Origin: Pseudarthrobacter sp. NIBRBAC000502770 | Lineage (GTDB): Bacteria; Actinomycetota; Actinomycetes; Actinomycetales; Micrococcaceae | DNA length: 64,000 nucleotides | Assembly (NCBI RefSeq): GCF_006517815.1 | Contig: NZ_CP041198.1 | Location: forward strand, 2,170,001 to 2,234,000 | Direction: 5' to 3' | In this document: in pieces, positions 34,360-42,619 of the stretch | Layout of the letters: each line of letters opens with the position of its first letter | Position numbering within the stretch: the first letter of the stretch is position 1 | Made by a program: the position numbers and the translations under genes | Notes under the pieces: generated by a model | Told to the model about the DNA's origin: nothing | What the model saw: only the letters and a program-made list of their open reading frames with translations | Database searches by the model: none

Positions 34360-34682
34360 TGCTGCTTACTTCCATCCTCCGTACCGTGGTCCCCTACGTG
34401 TGGGGCTTGTTCATCACCTGGTTGATCAGCCTGGTTCCCGTGCTCGCCCCGCTGGAGAACCAGTTGCTGGGGCTTGCGGCCCTGGCCTTGCCAATACTGG
34501 CCGCGGTCCTCAGCGCCGCCTGGTACGCGTTCTGGCGCTGGCTGGAGCCGCGGCTGCCGGACTGGCTCACCCGGGCTGTTCTGGGATCCGCCAAGGCGCC
34601 TGTCTATCCGGTATCGGGTTCCGCGGTTCCTCCGGCCGGCGCCTTTGTTCAGGATTCCGCCGCGCCGAAACATCTTGCCTGA
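34359..34682 (+). CDS. Phage holin
   Basis: 107 residues with two membrane helices (about 8-28 and 36-58, with QLLGLAALALPILAAVLSAA) and a soluble C-terminal tail. Position right after the endolysin and small helix gene marks it as the main holin, which would open the membrane at lysis. Class II-like topology. Confidence 0.75.
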   Translation: MLLTSILRTVVPYVWGLFITWLISLVPVLAPLENQLLGLAALALPILAAVLSAAWYAFWRWLEPRLPDWLTRAVLGSAKAPVYPVSGSAVPPAGAFVQDSAAPKHLA

Positions 34683-34733
34683 CCACCACCCTGTTGCCCG
34701 TTCTGAGCACTGTTCATAGATGAGGAGCCTTTG

Positions 34734-36812
34734 ATGGCTGATGTTTTTTACCCCGGCACCCTGGCGGCTGATCCAGGGACCGTGGGCCGGAGCCCACTCC
34801 CAAACGCGGTCTTCCAGGTCTATGAGTTGACCGACACGGCGCAGGTCAACCCGCTGCCGTTGAAAGACAGCTCCGGCCTGTCCATCACGTCGCTGACCTC
34901 GACCAACCTGGGAGTGCTGCCGCCGGTCTACGTGACGTCGCCCAACCTGTCCCACAACTGGGTCTCGGGAACGTGGGTCTGGCGCCGCGATTCGTTCGAC
35001 GGTGCTCAGGCGGCCGTCACCGCGGCCAAGAATGCTTCCATCTCGGGGGCGTCCCTGTCCCCCACCGGCGACCTGACGTTCACCACCCTTGGCGGCACCG
35101 TCATCCCCGCAGGGAACGTCAAGGGGCCCCAGGGCAACCCGGGCGCAAACTCGGTCCCAACTCAGGCGGCGATTCAGTCCGAGGTCACCACCCCCGGCAC
35201 GCCCACGGCAGCGGCACTTTCTGCCACTTATGTCCCCAAGTGGAAAGCCACCACGGCGTACTTTGCAGGTGACAAAGTCCTGTCCCCGAACGGGGACGTG
35301 GTTTCCTCCATCGCGGACCACACGTCCGGGTCCAGCTTCAACCAGGCCAACTGGAATCTGTCCGCAACCGTGGCGGCGAAGGCGGATAAGGCTGACGTGC
35401 TCCCCAAATGGAAGGCGACCACCGCCTACCTTGCTGGGGACAAGGTACTCTCCCCTTCCGGCGACATCGTCTCAGCAAAGGCCAACTTCACGTCCGGCGC
35501 TTCCTACTCGGCCGCTAACTGGGACGCCGTGACCATCACGCCGGCTGGCGTTGACACCAAGGTTGGTGCCGCTATCTCGGCCGCGGGCGCCCAGACCCCA
35601 CCGGCCACGGCGTTGCTGCCTCCGAAGCAGAAGCGCACCATGATCCAGACCTTCCAGTCCGGGCACGGGTACTCATCCATCGTGGGCGCGGGCGGCGGTA
35701 GCGTTGCGCTGAACGACACCACGGACAGCGCCATCGGCACCCAGTCCGTCAAGGTTGTCACCTCCGGAACGGGCACCACGTCCAGCATCTACCGCTTCAA
35801 CATCCCCACCCCGTTCGATATGACGGGCAAGCAGTTGGCGATGCTGGTCAAGTGCGACGATCCCACGCATCTGAAGACGCTGAACATCTGGATCGGCAAC
35901 GGCGGCCTATCGGCAACGTTCAACTTCACGATCAACAACGTGGCCCCGGCGGAGCAGCTCGACGCAGGCGCGTGGATGTGGGTCACGATCCCCTGGCAGC
36001 AGATCAGCGGTGGAGCGTCGGCAACCATCGGCGCTCCGGATCGTGCGGCCATCGCCGGGATGCAGATCAACATTGCGGATGACAACACTGGGAACCCCGT
36101 CACCCTTCGGGTCCAGGCCATCGCTTCCGTGCCGGTGCCTGCGGTCTGGACTACCGGCTGCCTGACGTTCGACTTTGATGACGGCTTCGCCACGCACTAC
36201 ACAGTGGCGCGGAAGGCCCTGGCAAAGTACGACTACAAGGCTGATGTCTACCCGGTGTGCGAGGCGATTGACTCAGGTGCGGCATACATGACGCTGGCTC
36301 AGTTGCAGGAGCTTCAGAACTCTAACGGCTGGCTGGTCGGGGCGCATTCGGACACATGGGCGCACCACAATATGGCGCTCTCGGACCAGACGGCAAGCGA
36401 ACTGGCCACGTTCGTTGCTTCGAACCGGAACTGGTTGTCAACGCGGGGCCTGCGGGGCTACGACTTCTTCGCCTACCCTGGCGGCAAGTCAGGCGGCGCG
36501 AACCTGCCCATCGCCCGGCAGTACTACGCTACGGCGCGCACGGTCAGCGCCGTACTGCATGAAACGCTGCCGGCCAACGACCCGCACAAGCTGAGAGTGT
36601 TCGTCGTCGGCTCCGGGACTACCTTGGCCATTGCCCAGGCTGAAGTGAACGCGGCTATTGCCGGCAACTATCACCTGATTATGGTGTTCCACGACCTCGC
36701 GACATCGGGTACGGGCATCATGACCACGGCCAACTTCGGGGCGTTCGTGGACTGGGTAGCTACGACCACTATCGCCGTGAAGAACATGGCCGAGGTGCTG
36801 GCTAACAGGTAG
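34734..36812 (+). CDS. Tail-fibre-like protein with polysaccharide deacetylase domain
   Basis: 692 residues. The N-terminus is tail-like (VFQVYELTDTAQVNPLPLK) with a collagen-like KGPQGNPG piece. Residues about 168-221 and 223-276 are two copies of a PKWKATTAY.AGDKVLSP repeat, likely carbohydrate-binding. A jelly-roll-like region precedes a NodB/CE4 deacetylase domain: TFDFDDG at about 476-482, HSDTWAHH at about 537-544 (metal His pair) and YPGG near 583. It probably removes acetyl groups from host glycans at adsorption. It follows the lysis genes rather than the tail operon. Confidence 0.82.
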   Translation: MADVFYPGTLAADPGTVGRSPLPNAVFQVYELTDTAQVNPLPLKDSSGLSITSLTSTNLGVLPPVYVTSPNLSHNWVSGTWVWRRDSFDGAQAAVTAAKNASISGASLSPTGDLTFTTLGGTVIPAGNVKGPQGNPGANSVPTQAAIQSEVTTPGTPTAAALSATYVPKWKATTAYFAGDKVLSPNGDVVSSIADHTSGSSFNQANWNLSATVAAKADKADVLPKWKATTAYLAGDKVLSPSGDIVSAKANFTSGASYSAANWDAVTITPAGVDTKVGAAISAAGAQTPPATALLPPKQKRTMIQTFQSGHGYSSIVGAGGGSVALNDTTDSAIGTQSVKVVTSGTGTTSSIYRFNIPTPFDMTGKQLAMLVKCDDPTHLKTLNIWIGNGGLSATFNFTINNVAPAEQLDAGAWMWVTIPWQQISGGASATIGAPDRAAIAGMQINIADDNTGNPVTLRVQAIASVPVPAVWTTGCLTFDFDDGFATHYTVARKALAKYDYKADVYPVCEAIDSGAAYMTLAQLQELQNSNGWLVGAHSDTWAHHNMALSDQTASELATFVASNRNWLSTRGLRGYDFFAYPGGKSGGANLPIARQYYATARTVSAVLHETLPANDPHKLRVFVVGSGTTLAIAQAEVNAAIAGNYHLIMVFHDLATSGTGIMTTANFGAFVDWVATTTIAVKNMAEVLANR

Positions 36813-37058
36813 CTACTTGATGGCCCTTGACCATTCCTCTTCATCGTCGCCGCGGTCCACCACATCACGAGGTGGAAGGCCAGCAGCCCAGGCCCCTGTG
36901 AGCAGGATCGCGGCGACGACCAGGGAAAGGATGGCGAGGCCCTGGAAGCCCCGCTCGTGCGTGGTGAAGGCCTGAATGGCGAGCAGCAGGCCGATGAGTG
37001 CGCAGGCGATGCTGGCGTAGCTCAGCGCCTTTTTACGAGTGATTCCCCCAGAAGTCAT
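36813..37058 (-). CDS. Small two-helix membrane protein
   Basis: 81 residues with membrane helices at about 11-31 and 38-60, ending in an acidic RGDDEEEW tail. It begins within the acyltransferase stop codon (ATGA overlap), so the two are co-translated. It might stabilise or partner the acyltransferase; no family recognised. Confidence 0.65.
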   Translation of the reverse strand: MTSGGITRKKALSYASIACALIGLLLAIQAFTTHERGFQGLAILSLVVAAILLTGAWAAGLPPRDVVDRGDDEEEWSRAIK

Positions 37059-39226
37059 GACGCGATCAGGCTTGCAATAGTTTCACGAAGCAACGGCGCC
37101 AGCACGGTCCCTGAGAATGGCTCCGTCAGGTGAACGCTGTCCCAGCGCACTAGTTTCCCGCGGATGTGCATGGGGCAAACATCATTCGCGGAACACATCC
37201 AGCTACGGGGGTCAATAAAGGTAGCACCGGTCTCAGTAGCAGCCTTCTTTTCTGCCTCTGCTTTGAGGAACCACTGCGACGAAACAAGATCTGCACAATC
37301 CGCAGGCGACGATGTCTTGGTCGCGCAGGTCGCAACGCTCTTGCCCTGGGGATTCGAGGCGAGCACGACCACCTTGGAGCCAACGCCCTGAGCTATCTTG
37401 ATCGAGGCGGCAATTCCAGCGCTCCATTCGGCGACTGCGTCAGGTCCGCGCTTTCCTGACTTGAGGTAATTGAAGTCCGACTCCGAGCTGGATATGAACA
37501 CGATATCCGGCTTCAGCTCAGTGATTTGTTGAGCGATCAGGGGTCGTGCGGCGTTGCACTTCCGGGTGATGTCCGGTTTGTTCGAAATTTCCAGTTCCGA
37601 CTGCACGAACGCGCAATCGCTGAAAGCAACCGTGTGCATTGAATAGCCATCGTTGTTGAGTGCGTTTCTGACTGCCGGCGCCCAGCTGGCCGCGACGGAG
37701 TCACCAATCACCATTGCAAGCTTCGGCCCCGAACCTGACGTGCATGATTGAGTATCCGCACCATTGGTGGGGTTCAGGCATCCCGCTCCCATCTCGCGAG
37801 CAATTCCTTGGCCAGGCTGATCAAGCGTCGGATCGAGATTCTCAGGCCAAGTCGCACCATTCAAGGACAAGCTAACTGCTTTCTGAACGTCCTGAACCGC
37901 CGGACTGAGAGCTGAATGTGGTGCACCGGACGCTGACGCGCTCGGCTTTGGCAGGGCGTCAGTTGCCGCTGCAGGCTGACGCGGCGGAACAAGCGCCGCC
38001 CCAACAACTGCGAAGGTGACAACCGCCAACATGCTGAGCGCAGTTAGCTTGTACGAGTCCTTGAACGGCTGACGCTGCGATCTCTTGGACTTGGCTCCGT
38101 TCAGCCAGCTGGATTTTCGAATTGGATCTTCAACAAGGTGGTAGGCGTAGATTGCGACTGCCAACCCGCCGAGTCCCGCGATCAGGTAGTAGGCGAGAGA
38201 CTCCTCCATGAAGGCAGCAACAATGACGATGACTGGAAAGTGCCAAAGGTATAGCGAATAGGAGATGTCGCCCAGGTATCCACTAACCGGATTAGTAAAG
38301 GGCGCCAGGAATCTCTGCTCACTAGCGCCTGTTCCGGCAATAATGAACAGCGCCGCCGACAGAACGGGCAGCGCCGCCATTGGTGCAGGGAATAGCTTGT
38401 CCCCGCTGACAACAAAGAGCGACACGACCATGCCCATCACACCAAGCCATGCCAAAAGTGGACGCGCAGCACGAGGAATCCTGACTAGGACAGGCGAGAC
38501 AACGCCAATCAGAGCGCCAATTCCAAGCTCCCACGCACGGGAAAAAGTGGAGAAGTAGGCAACAGTCGGGGACGCTGCCGTCTCGTTAATTGCCCACACG
38601 AATGATGCCGCGCAAATTGCGGTGATCGCAGCACCCACAGCTACGCGTTGGGCAGTGCCCGTAGCTGAGCGCCTTGACATGAGGCTGAAGATCAAGAGCA
38701 TGACCCACGGCCATACGAAGTAGAACTGCTCCTCGACCGCCAAGGACCAATAGTGCTGCAACGGAGAGACCGGCCCGGCTGCCTGAAAGTAGTCAGTGCC
38801 GACCGATGCAAAATGCCAGTTCCCCGAGAAGAACATGGCCCAGACAGCGTCCCAGACCACAGACACGAAACGGCTCTGGTTCAACAGGAGGAACGACGCT
38901 GCTACGGTCACCAACAGCACGAGGGTGGAAGCGGGAAGAATGCGCTTGATGCGCCGCTTGTAGAACCCGGAAAACGAAATGCTGCCTGTTCGTTCCTGCT
39001 CCCGGAGGAGGCTCTCTGTGATCACGAAACCGGAGATCACGAAGAAGATGTCCACGCCGATGAAACCGCCGCTAGGCCAGTGAATCAAGTGGTCCAAGAT
39101 GACTACGATCACTGCAAAGGCCCGCAGTCCTTGTACGTCTGCCCGAAGACTCCGCTTCTTAGAGGTGTTTTCCCTTGCGGCCCTAGTCCCAGCAGCTCTG
39201 CGAATCCGCAATGCAAGATCAGTCAT
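37055..39226 (-). CDS. OafA/YrhL-type acyltransferase with SGNH domain
   Basis: 723 residues from ATG 39226, which has AGGGG upstream. The N-terminal part is a multi-pass acyltransferase-3 domain (about 25-380, with RADVQGLRAFAVIVVILDHL, VDIFFVISGF and EEQFYFVWPW). The C-terminal SGNH-like domain (about 480-723) has VIGDSVAAS near 505 and WDSVHLTE near 695, the catalytic Ser and Asp/His blocks. Such proteins O-acetylate surface glycans. In the prophage right end, opposite in strand to late genes and visibly AT-richer than its neighbours, it is a likely lysogenic-conversion gene. Confidence 0.88.
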   Translation of the reverse strand: MTDLALRIRRAAGTRAARENTSKKRSLRADVQGLRAFAVIVVILDHLIHWPSGGFIGVDIFFVISGFVITESLLREQERTGSISFSGFYKRRIKRILPASTLVLLVTVAASFLLLNQSRFVSVVWDAVWAMFFSGNWHFASVGTDYFQAAGPVSPLQHYWSLAVEEQFYFVWPWVMLLIFSLMSRRSATGTAQRVAVGAAITAICAASFVWAINETAASPTVAYFSTFSRAWELGIGALIGVVSPVLVRIPRAARPLLAWLGVMGMVVSLFVVSGDKLFPAPMAALPVLSAALFIIAGTGASEQRFLAPFTNPVSGYLGDISYSLYLWHFPVIVIVAAFMEESLAYYLIAGLGGLAVAIYAYHLVEDPIRKSSWLNGAKSKRSQRQPFKDSYKLTALSMLAVVTFAVVGAALVPPRQPAAATDALPKPSASASGAPHSALSPAVQDVQKAVSLSLNGATWPENLDPTLDQPGQGIAREMGAGCLNPTNGADTQSCTSGSGPKLAMVIGDSVAASWAPAVRNALNNDGYSMHTVAFSDCAFVQSELEISNKPDITRKCNAARPLIAQQITELKPDIVFISSSESDFNYLKSGKRGPDAVAEWSAGIAASIKIAQGVGSKVVVLASNPQGKSVATCATKTSSPADCADLVSSQWFLKAEAEKKAATETGATFIDPRSWMCSANDVCPMHIRGKLVRWDSVHLTEPFSGTVLAPLLRETIASLIAS

Positions 39227-39332
39227 ATATACCCCTATTCGATGCACGGGGTATCCCAGAGTCCCCCGGGCATATTGTGTCACAACAGCACGTGAGAGCC
39301 ATATCGTGCGGAGGTAGACTCCCTATGTGCTG

Positions 39333-39638
39333 TCAGTGGTCGGGGCGCAGCATCTGCCGCCAGCGTGAAACCATTCGGCGCACGAGGCCGCCTCCTTCTT
39401 CGCGAGGATCAGGCCCGGTCAGACCGCCGGGAACGCGGACCCATTCCATGCGTCGGACGGCACCGGACTCGCTGACGCCGGCATCGACGTAAAACCACCC
39501 GTTCAGCTCCAGCAAGTGCTCGGCGGAATCGAATTCGAGAGTCTCCCCGTCGAAGGGACCGCCGGAGAATTTGAAGGTAGGCACTGCCCCATCGTAGGGC
39601 GCGATAAGACCGGTTATGTGCACCGGCGGATCTGGCAT
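39333..39638 (-). CDS. Small phage protein with GGPFDG motif
   Basis: 101 residues. The FKFSGGPFDGETLEFD segment is a recurring motif of small actinophage proteins of unknown function. Shine-Dalgarno AGGA just upstream. It is divergent from the next small gene across 44 bases. Confidence 0.6.
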   Translation of the reverse strand: MPDPPVHITGLIAPYDGAVPTFKFSGGPFDGETLEFDSAEHLLELNGWFYVDAGVSESGAVRRMEWVRVPGGLTGPDPREEGGGLVRRMVSRWRQMLRPDH

Positions 39639-39682
39639 TCATCCTGAAGTGAGCAAAATCACACTGCTGATAGTATTGACTT

Positions 39683-39859
39683 ATGACTATTCGACCTGAT
39701 ATGTGCCCAGCTTGCAAATATCCGATCGTAAACCCAGTAACCACGCCCTGGGTTCGAGGTCGTGGCATCACAGGCATGCGCGAACGCTGGATTCATTGGA
39801 AGTGCGAGGCCAAAGACTGCGGCTGGCGCAGCGACCCAGTACTGGAAGACGAACCATGA
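39683..39859 (+). CDS. Small zinc-ribbon protein
   Basis: 58 residues. CPACK near the start and WKCEAKDCGW near residue 45 make a CxxC...CxxxxC zinc ribbon typical of small phage proteins. Followed four bases later by a strong hairpin terminator. A TTGACT box upstream could serve as promoter. Confidence 0.6.
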   Translation: MTIRPDMCPACKYPIVNPVTTPWVRGRGITGMRERWIHWKCEAKDCGWRSDPVLEDEP

Positions 39860-39863
39860 CCTA

Positions 39864-39891
39864 GCGCCCCATCTCTTCGGAGATGGGGCGC
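39864..39891 (+). terminator. Terminator with UUCG tetraloop
   Basis: GCGCCCCATCTC / TTCG / GAGATGGGGCGC is a perfect 12-bp stem with a stable tetraloop, followed by TTCT. Ends the zinc-ribbon gene transcript. Confidence 0.85.
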
Positions 39892-39912
39892 TTCTGGTGG
39901 TTAAGTGGGGGC

Positions 39913-40230
39913 GTGGGACTCTTTGATGATCAGGCTAAGTTCGTGCTGGACGGCGCCGAGTATGAGCACGCCGACCCAAGGCCGGAGCTGGCCCCTGGGA
40001 GCGTTCGCAGGTTCGTGTACGGCGGTGAGCCCAAGGTCATCGCGCAGGTGCCGCTGAAGTCCGGCGGCACGGCAGAGGTCCACGGGTACGCGACGCACTA
40101 CAACCAGGAATGGGTGAATGTGGTGTGGACGGACGACGTCTTCTCCCACTGCTCCTGCTGGGTTCCGTCTGCCGATATCCGCCGGCCTGCCGAGGGTGAG
40201 TGGCGGGGCAGGTTTGTGCAGCTTGGCTAG
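39913..40230 (+). CDS. Hypothetical phage protein
   Basis: 105 residues from GTG 39913, chosen as the longer frame would run through the terminator. It has a C-rich FSHCSCWV motif and beta-like segments. It ends tail-to-tail with the DUF3263-like gene. No function recognised. Confidence 0.5.
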   Translation: MGLFDDQAKFVLDGAEYEHADPRPELAPGSVRRFVYGGEPKVIAQVPLKSGGTAEVHGYATHYNQEWVNVVWTDDVFSHCSCWVPSADIRRPAEGEWRGRFVQLG

Positions 40231-40511
40231 GGCAGGATGCGAGAGCGTATGCGGGTGCGGGGACGCCGTCGGGCATTGAGCCGGCGGACGGCTTCGGGCC
40301 GGTAGGCTGCCGCTTCGGGGGTTTGCAGGAGCTGGTTCACGATCTGCCAGTATCTGGTTGGTGTCAGGCCGAATTGTTCCTTGGCTGCGTCTTCCAGGGA
40401 GCCTGCGTACTTGTAGTTGCCGGCGGCGAGGTCGATCATGGCTTTGTGTTCGTCGGTTAGCAGGGCTTCCTCCTTGGTCCGGCTGCCAAGGTTATGGCCG
40501 GGGTCCGACAT
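40227..40511 (-). CDS. DUF3263-like phage protein
   Basis: 94 residues from ATG 40511. LTDEHKAMIDLAAGNYKYAG and EQFGLTPTRYWQIVNQLLQT then PEAVRRLNARRR fit the DUF3263 pattern of actinobacteria and their phages, probably DNA-binding. It lies 36 bases inside attR. A frame continues upstream into host DNA, but that extension is an integration by-product. Confidence 0.72.
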   Translation of the reverse strand: MSDPGHNLGSRTKEEALLTDEHKAMIDLAAGNYKYAGSLEDAAKEQFGLTPTRYWQIVNQLLQTPEAAAYRPEAVRRLNARRRPRTRIRSRILP

Positions 40512-40531
40512 CTGGAGTACCTTTGGTGAGA

Positions 40532-40750
40532 TTAGGGACAGGTCACGAGGGTGATCATTACCCACCCTGGTACGTCCCCGCGTTCAGTGCTGTCGCCAAG
40601 GAACACCGGGGGTTCCGGGCGGGCAACAGGTCCGCCGTCGAACTGACGGGCCTGTAGCCGGTGCGGACGAAGCGTCCGAATCATCCGAAGTTGCAGCATA
40701 TCCGCGAGGCCAAGAAGCAGCATCCCGAAACGGATTCCCATGGTCTTCAT
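40532..40750 (-). pseudogene. 5' fragment of split Tad small pilin-like gene
   Basis: Starts at ATG 40750 with AGGACGC upstream. The first 68 codons include MKTMGIRFGMLLLGL and end in RGDVPGWVMITL; codon 68 is the CTC core. After the junction it reads VTCP then stop in phage DNA, so the hydrophobic C-terminus is lost. The missing 30 residues are at 2114-2206. Between tadC and the TadE-like genes, it was probably the Flp/pilin-type subunit or an anchoring peptide. Confidence 0.88.
40533..40563. other. attR, right prophage-host junction
   Basis: On the minus strand reads ATGATCACC-CTC-GTGACCTGTCC; the core CTC is at 40547-40549. Host sequence lies at higher coordinates (pilin 5' part), phage below. 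Phage arm GTGACCTGTCC mirrors GGACCTAGTCAC at attL in nine of thirteen positions. Confidence 0.75.
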
Positions 40751-40823
40751 TTTTGCGTCCTATTCTCTTCTCGTTGAGGGGGCCAGCAGTTGCTGGGCGT
40801 GGTCGTGGGGCTTGTCCGCTTCA

Positions 40824-41765
40824 TCAGAATCCGAGGTTGATCGCCGCGAGACCGGGGAAGACGGCAAACACCACGGTCAGGGGAAGTACTCCGAATACGA
40901 GCGGCACCATCATGGCAATCTCCTTCTTGCCTGCAGCTTCCATGAGGTCGCGCTTCGCTGAATCGCGTACATCCTGCGCTTGGGCGCGGAGCACGTCTGC
41001 GAGGGGTGTTCCCCGTTCCACTGCCACGATGATTCCGTCGACGAACCTGACCAGCGGCGCCAGGTCGGTGCGGGCGGAGAACTCCTGTAGGGCCATGACC
41101 AGGGGTTTGCCGGCCCTTGTCTCAGCTAGGATTTTCGAGAATTCCTTGGACAGTTCACCCTTGGCGCTCCTGCAGACCCGGTCCAGAGCGCCGGTCGCGC
41201 TTTCCCCTGCTCCCACCGCCAGGGCCATCAGTTCGGCCAGGCTGGGAAATTCTGCCATCATCCGAGTTTCCCGCCGGCGGACCTGGACGCCCAGCCAGTA
41301 GTCACGCAGCACAAACCCCGCTGCGGCACTGCCGATGACCACGACAGCCGCGAGGAGGGGGCTGAACCTGCCCGCTGCCGCACCAACGAGGATGACCGTC
41401 AGCGACAAAACGAAGCCGCCGGCGGCCCACAGCAACTGCTCCGCGCGGAAGTCGATGGGCGCTTTATTGATTCCCGCTTGCGCCAGGCGCCGGGCTGTGG
41501 CGCCTGGCGAGGGGTTGAGTCTTCCGAGCGCGGAGAACCAATCCCTGATTACGGGACGGAGGATGCGTTCAAGCGGTCCAAACGGTGTCAGGTTCTGCTC
41601 GCCGGCGCGGAGAAGTCGCGATTCCAGGTTCTGTGACTTCAGCTGGGGTTCAATGCGGTCAGCCAAGGTCATGGGGCGCATCGGAGGCGACCGAAAGATC
41701 ACCAGCCATAATCCGAGGCCGAGCGCCAGTCCGCACATGACAGCCGCAGGGGAAAGGAAAATCAC
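40824..41765 (-). CDS. tadC: TadC-like inner membrane platform protein
   Basis: 313 residues of the GspF/TadC family: membrane helices near the N-terminus, middle and C-terminus, with a central helical cytoplasmic domain (MMAEFPSLAELMALAVGAGES; LVRFVDGIIVAVERGTPLADVL). TadC pairs with TadB to form the membrane platform that the TadA ATPase drives. Overlaps tadB by 4 bases. Confidence 0.9.
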   Translation of the reverse strand: MIFLSPAAVMCGLALGLGLWLVIFRSPPMRPMTLADRIEPQLKSQNLESRLLRAGEQNLTPFGPLERILRPVIRDWFSALGRLNPSPGATARRLAQAGINKAPIDFRAEQLLWAAGGFVLSLTVILVGAAAGRFSPLLAAVVVIGSAAAGFVLRDYWLGVQVRRRETRMMAEFPSLAELMALAVGAGESATGALDRVCRSAKGELSKEFSKILAETRAGKPLVMALQEFSARTDLAPLVRFVDGIIVAVERGTPLADVLRAQAQDVRDSAKRDLMEAAGKKEIAMMVPLVFGVLPLTVVFAVFPGLAAINLGF

Positions 41766-42619
41766 CGGAGCACCCTTTCATCCTGCGGCAAGGCGCCGAT
41801 CCTCAACATGGCTGTGTAGCAAAGCAGCGAGACCACCAGGCCTCCGACCAGCACTGCGGCTCCCATCGGCGTGTTGTAGGCCTGGATTGCTTCCGGTCTG
41901 GTGGCGAGAAGGATCATCACGATCCACGGTGCGGCGACCGCGAGCCGGGCAGCGTTAATAGTCCAGGATTGGCGTGCTTCGAGCTCACTGCGGGTCCGGG
42001 CGCTTTCCCGCAGGAACTCGGCCAATGTGCCCAGGAGCTTTCCGAGGTCGGAGCCGCCTACTTCCCGTGTGAGCCGCAACGCTTCGATAATGCGGTCGGC
42101 CACGGGGTCGGCCAGCCGCTGCTTCAGCTTGTTCAGGGACCCCTCGAATTGCCCCCCGGCACGGTAGTCGGCTCCAAAGTCGCGGAAGATGGGCCGCAGC
42201 TCCTCTGGCCCTTTCTCTCCGAGCTGGATTAGGGCTTCTGGCAGGGGCAGCCCCGCCCGGATCGCGGAACGGAGGTGATCGACGACGTCGGGCCACAGTT
42301 GACGGAGCATCGCCGTCCGCTTCCTTGCGCGCCACCGCAGGATGGTGATGGGCAGCCACATGCCGAAGAGTCCAAAGCATCCGGCGATCGGCCAGGAACG
42401 GCTGACCATGTAAAAGACAAGCGCAACGAAGATTCCCAGCCCAAGACACGTTCCCACCAGACCGCGCATGGATACTTTGTCTACCCCTGCGGCGGCCAGG
42501 AGGTCAGCCAGGCGTCCCGGTTTACGCTGTCGGTTTCCGCGGTCCGGCGTTTCCCAGCAGGACCACCAGATCAGGAAGAGCCCAACCCCGGCCACAGTTC
42601 CCACCAACGCCGGGATCAT
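41762..42619 (-). CDS. tadB: TadB-like inner membrane platform protein
   Basis: 285 residues, same GspF-like architecture as TadC: N-terminal helices, then a domain with LWPDVVDHLRSAIRAGLPLPE and IIEALRLTREVGGSDLGKLL, and two C-terminal helices. The pair probably arose by duplication. Start overlaps the tadA stop by 4 bases, so tadABC are co-translated. Confidence 0.9.
   Translation of the reverse strand: MIPALVGTVAGVGLFLIWWSCWETPDRGNRQRKPGRLADLLAAAGVDKVSMRGLVGTCLGLGIFVALVFYMVSRSWPIAGCFGLFGMWLPITILRWRARKRTAMLRQLWPDVVDHLRSAIRAGLPLPEALIQLGEKGPEELRPIFRDFGADYRAGGQFEGSLNKLKQRLADPVADRIIEALRLTREVGGSDLGKLLGTLAEFLRESARTRSELEARQSWTINAARLAVAAPWIVMILLATRPEAIQAYNTPMGAAVLVGGLVVSLLCYTAMLRIGALPQDERVLR

Larger units (their letters stand above)
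2207..40549. mobile_element. Complete siphovirus-type prophage, about 38.3 kb
   Basis: Contains every expected module in order: serine integrase, repressor region, early/replication genes, terminase, portal, protease, capsid, connectors, tail, lysis genes, fibre-like protein and conversion genes. Boundaries come from the split Tad gene: host coding sequence stops at each end at a shared CTC and rejoins in frame. No frameshifts or deletions were seen in structural genes, so it may be inducible. HK97-type head genes and a 1090-residue tape measure indicate a long non-contractile tail. Confidence 0.93.

Noticed and set aside
40532..40750. 72-codon frame as an intact host gene
   Set aside because: Its last four codons (VTCP) come from phage DNA; it is the truncated 5' part of the split gene.
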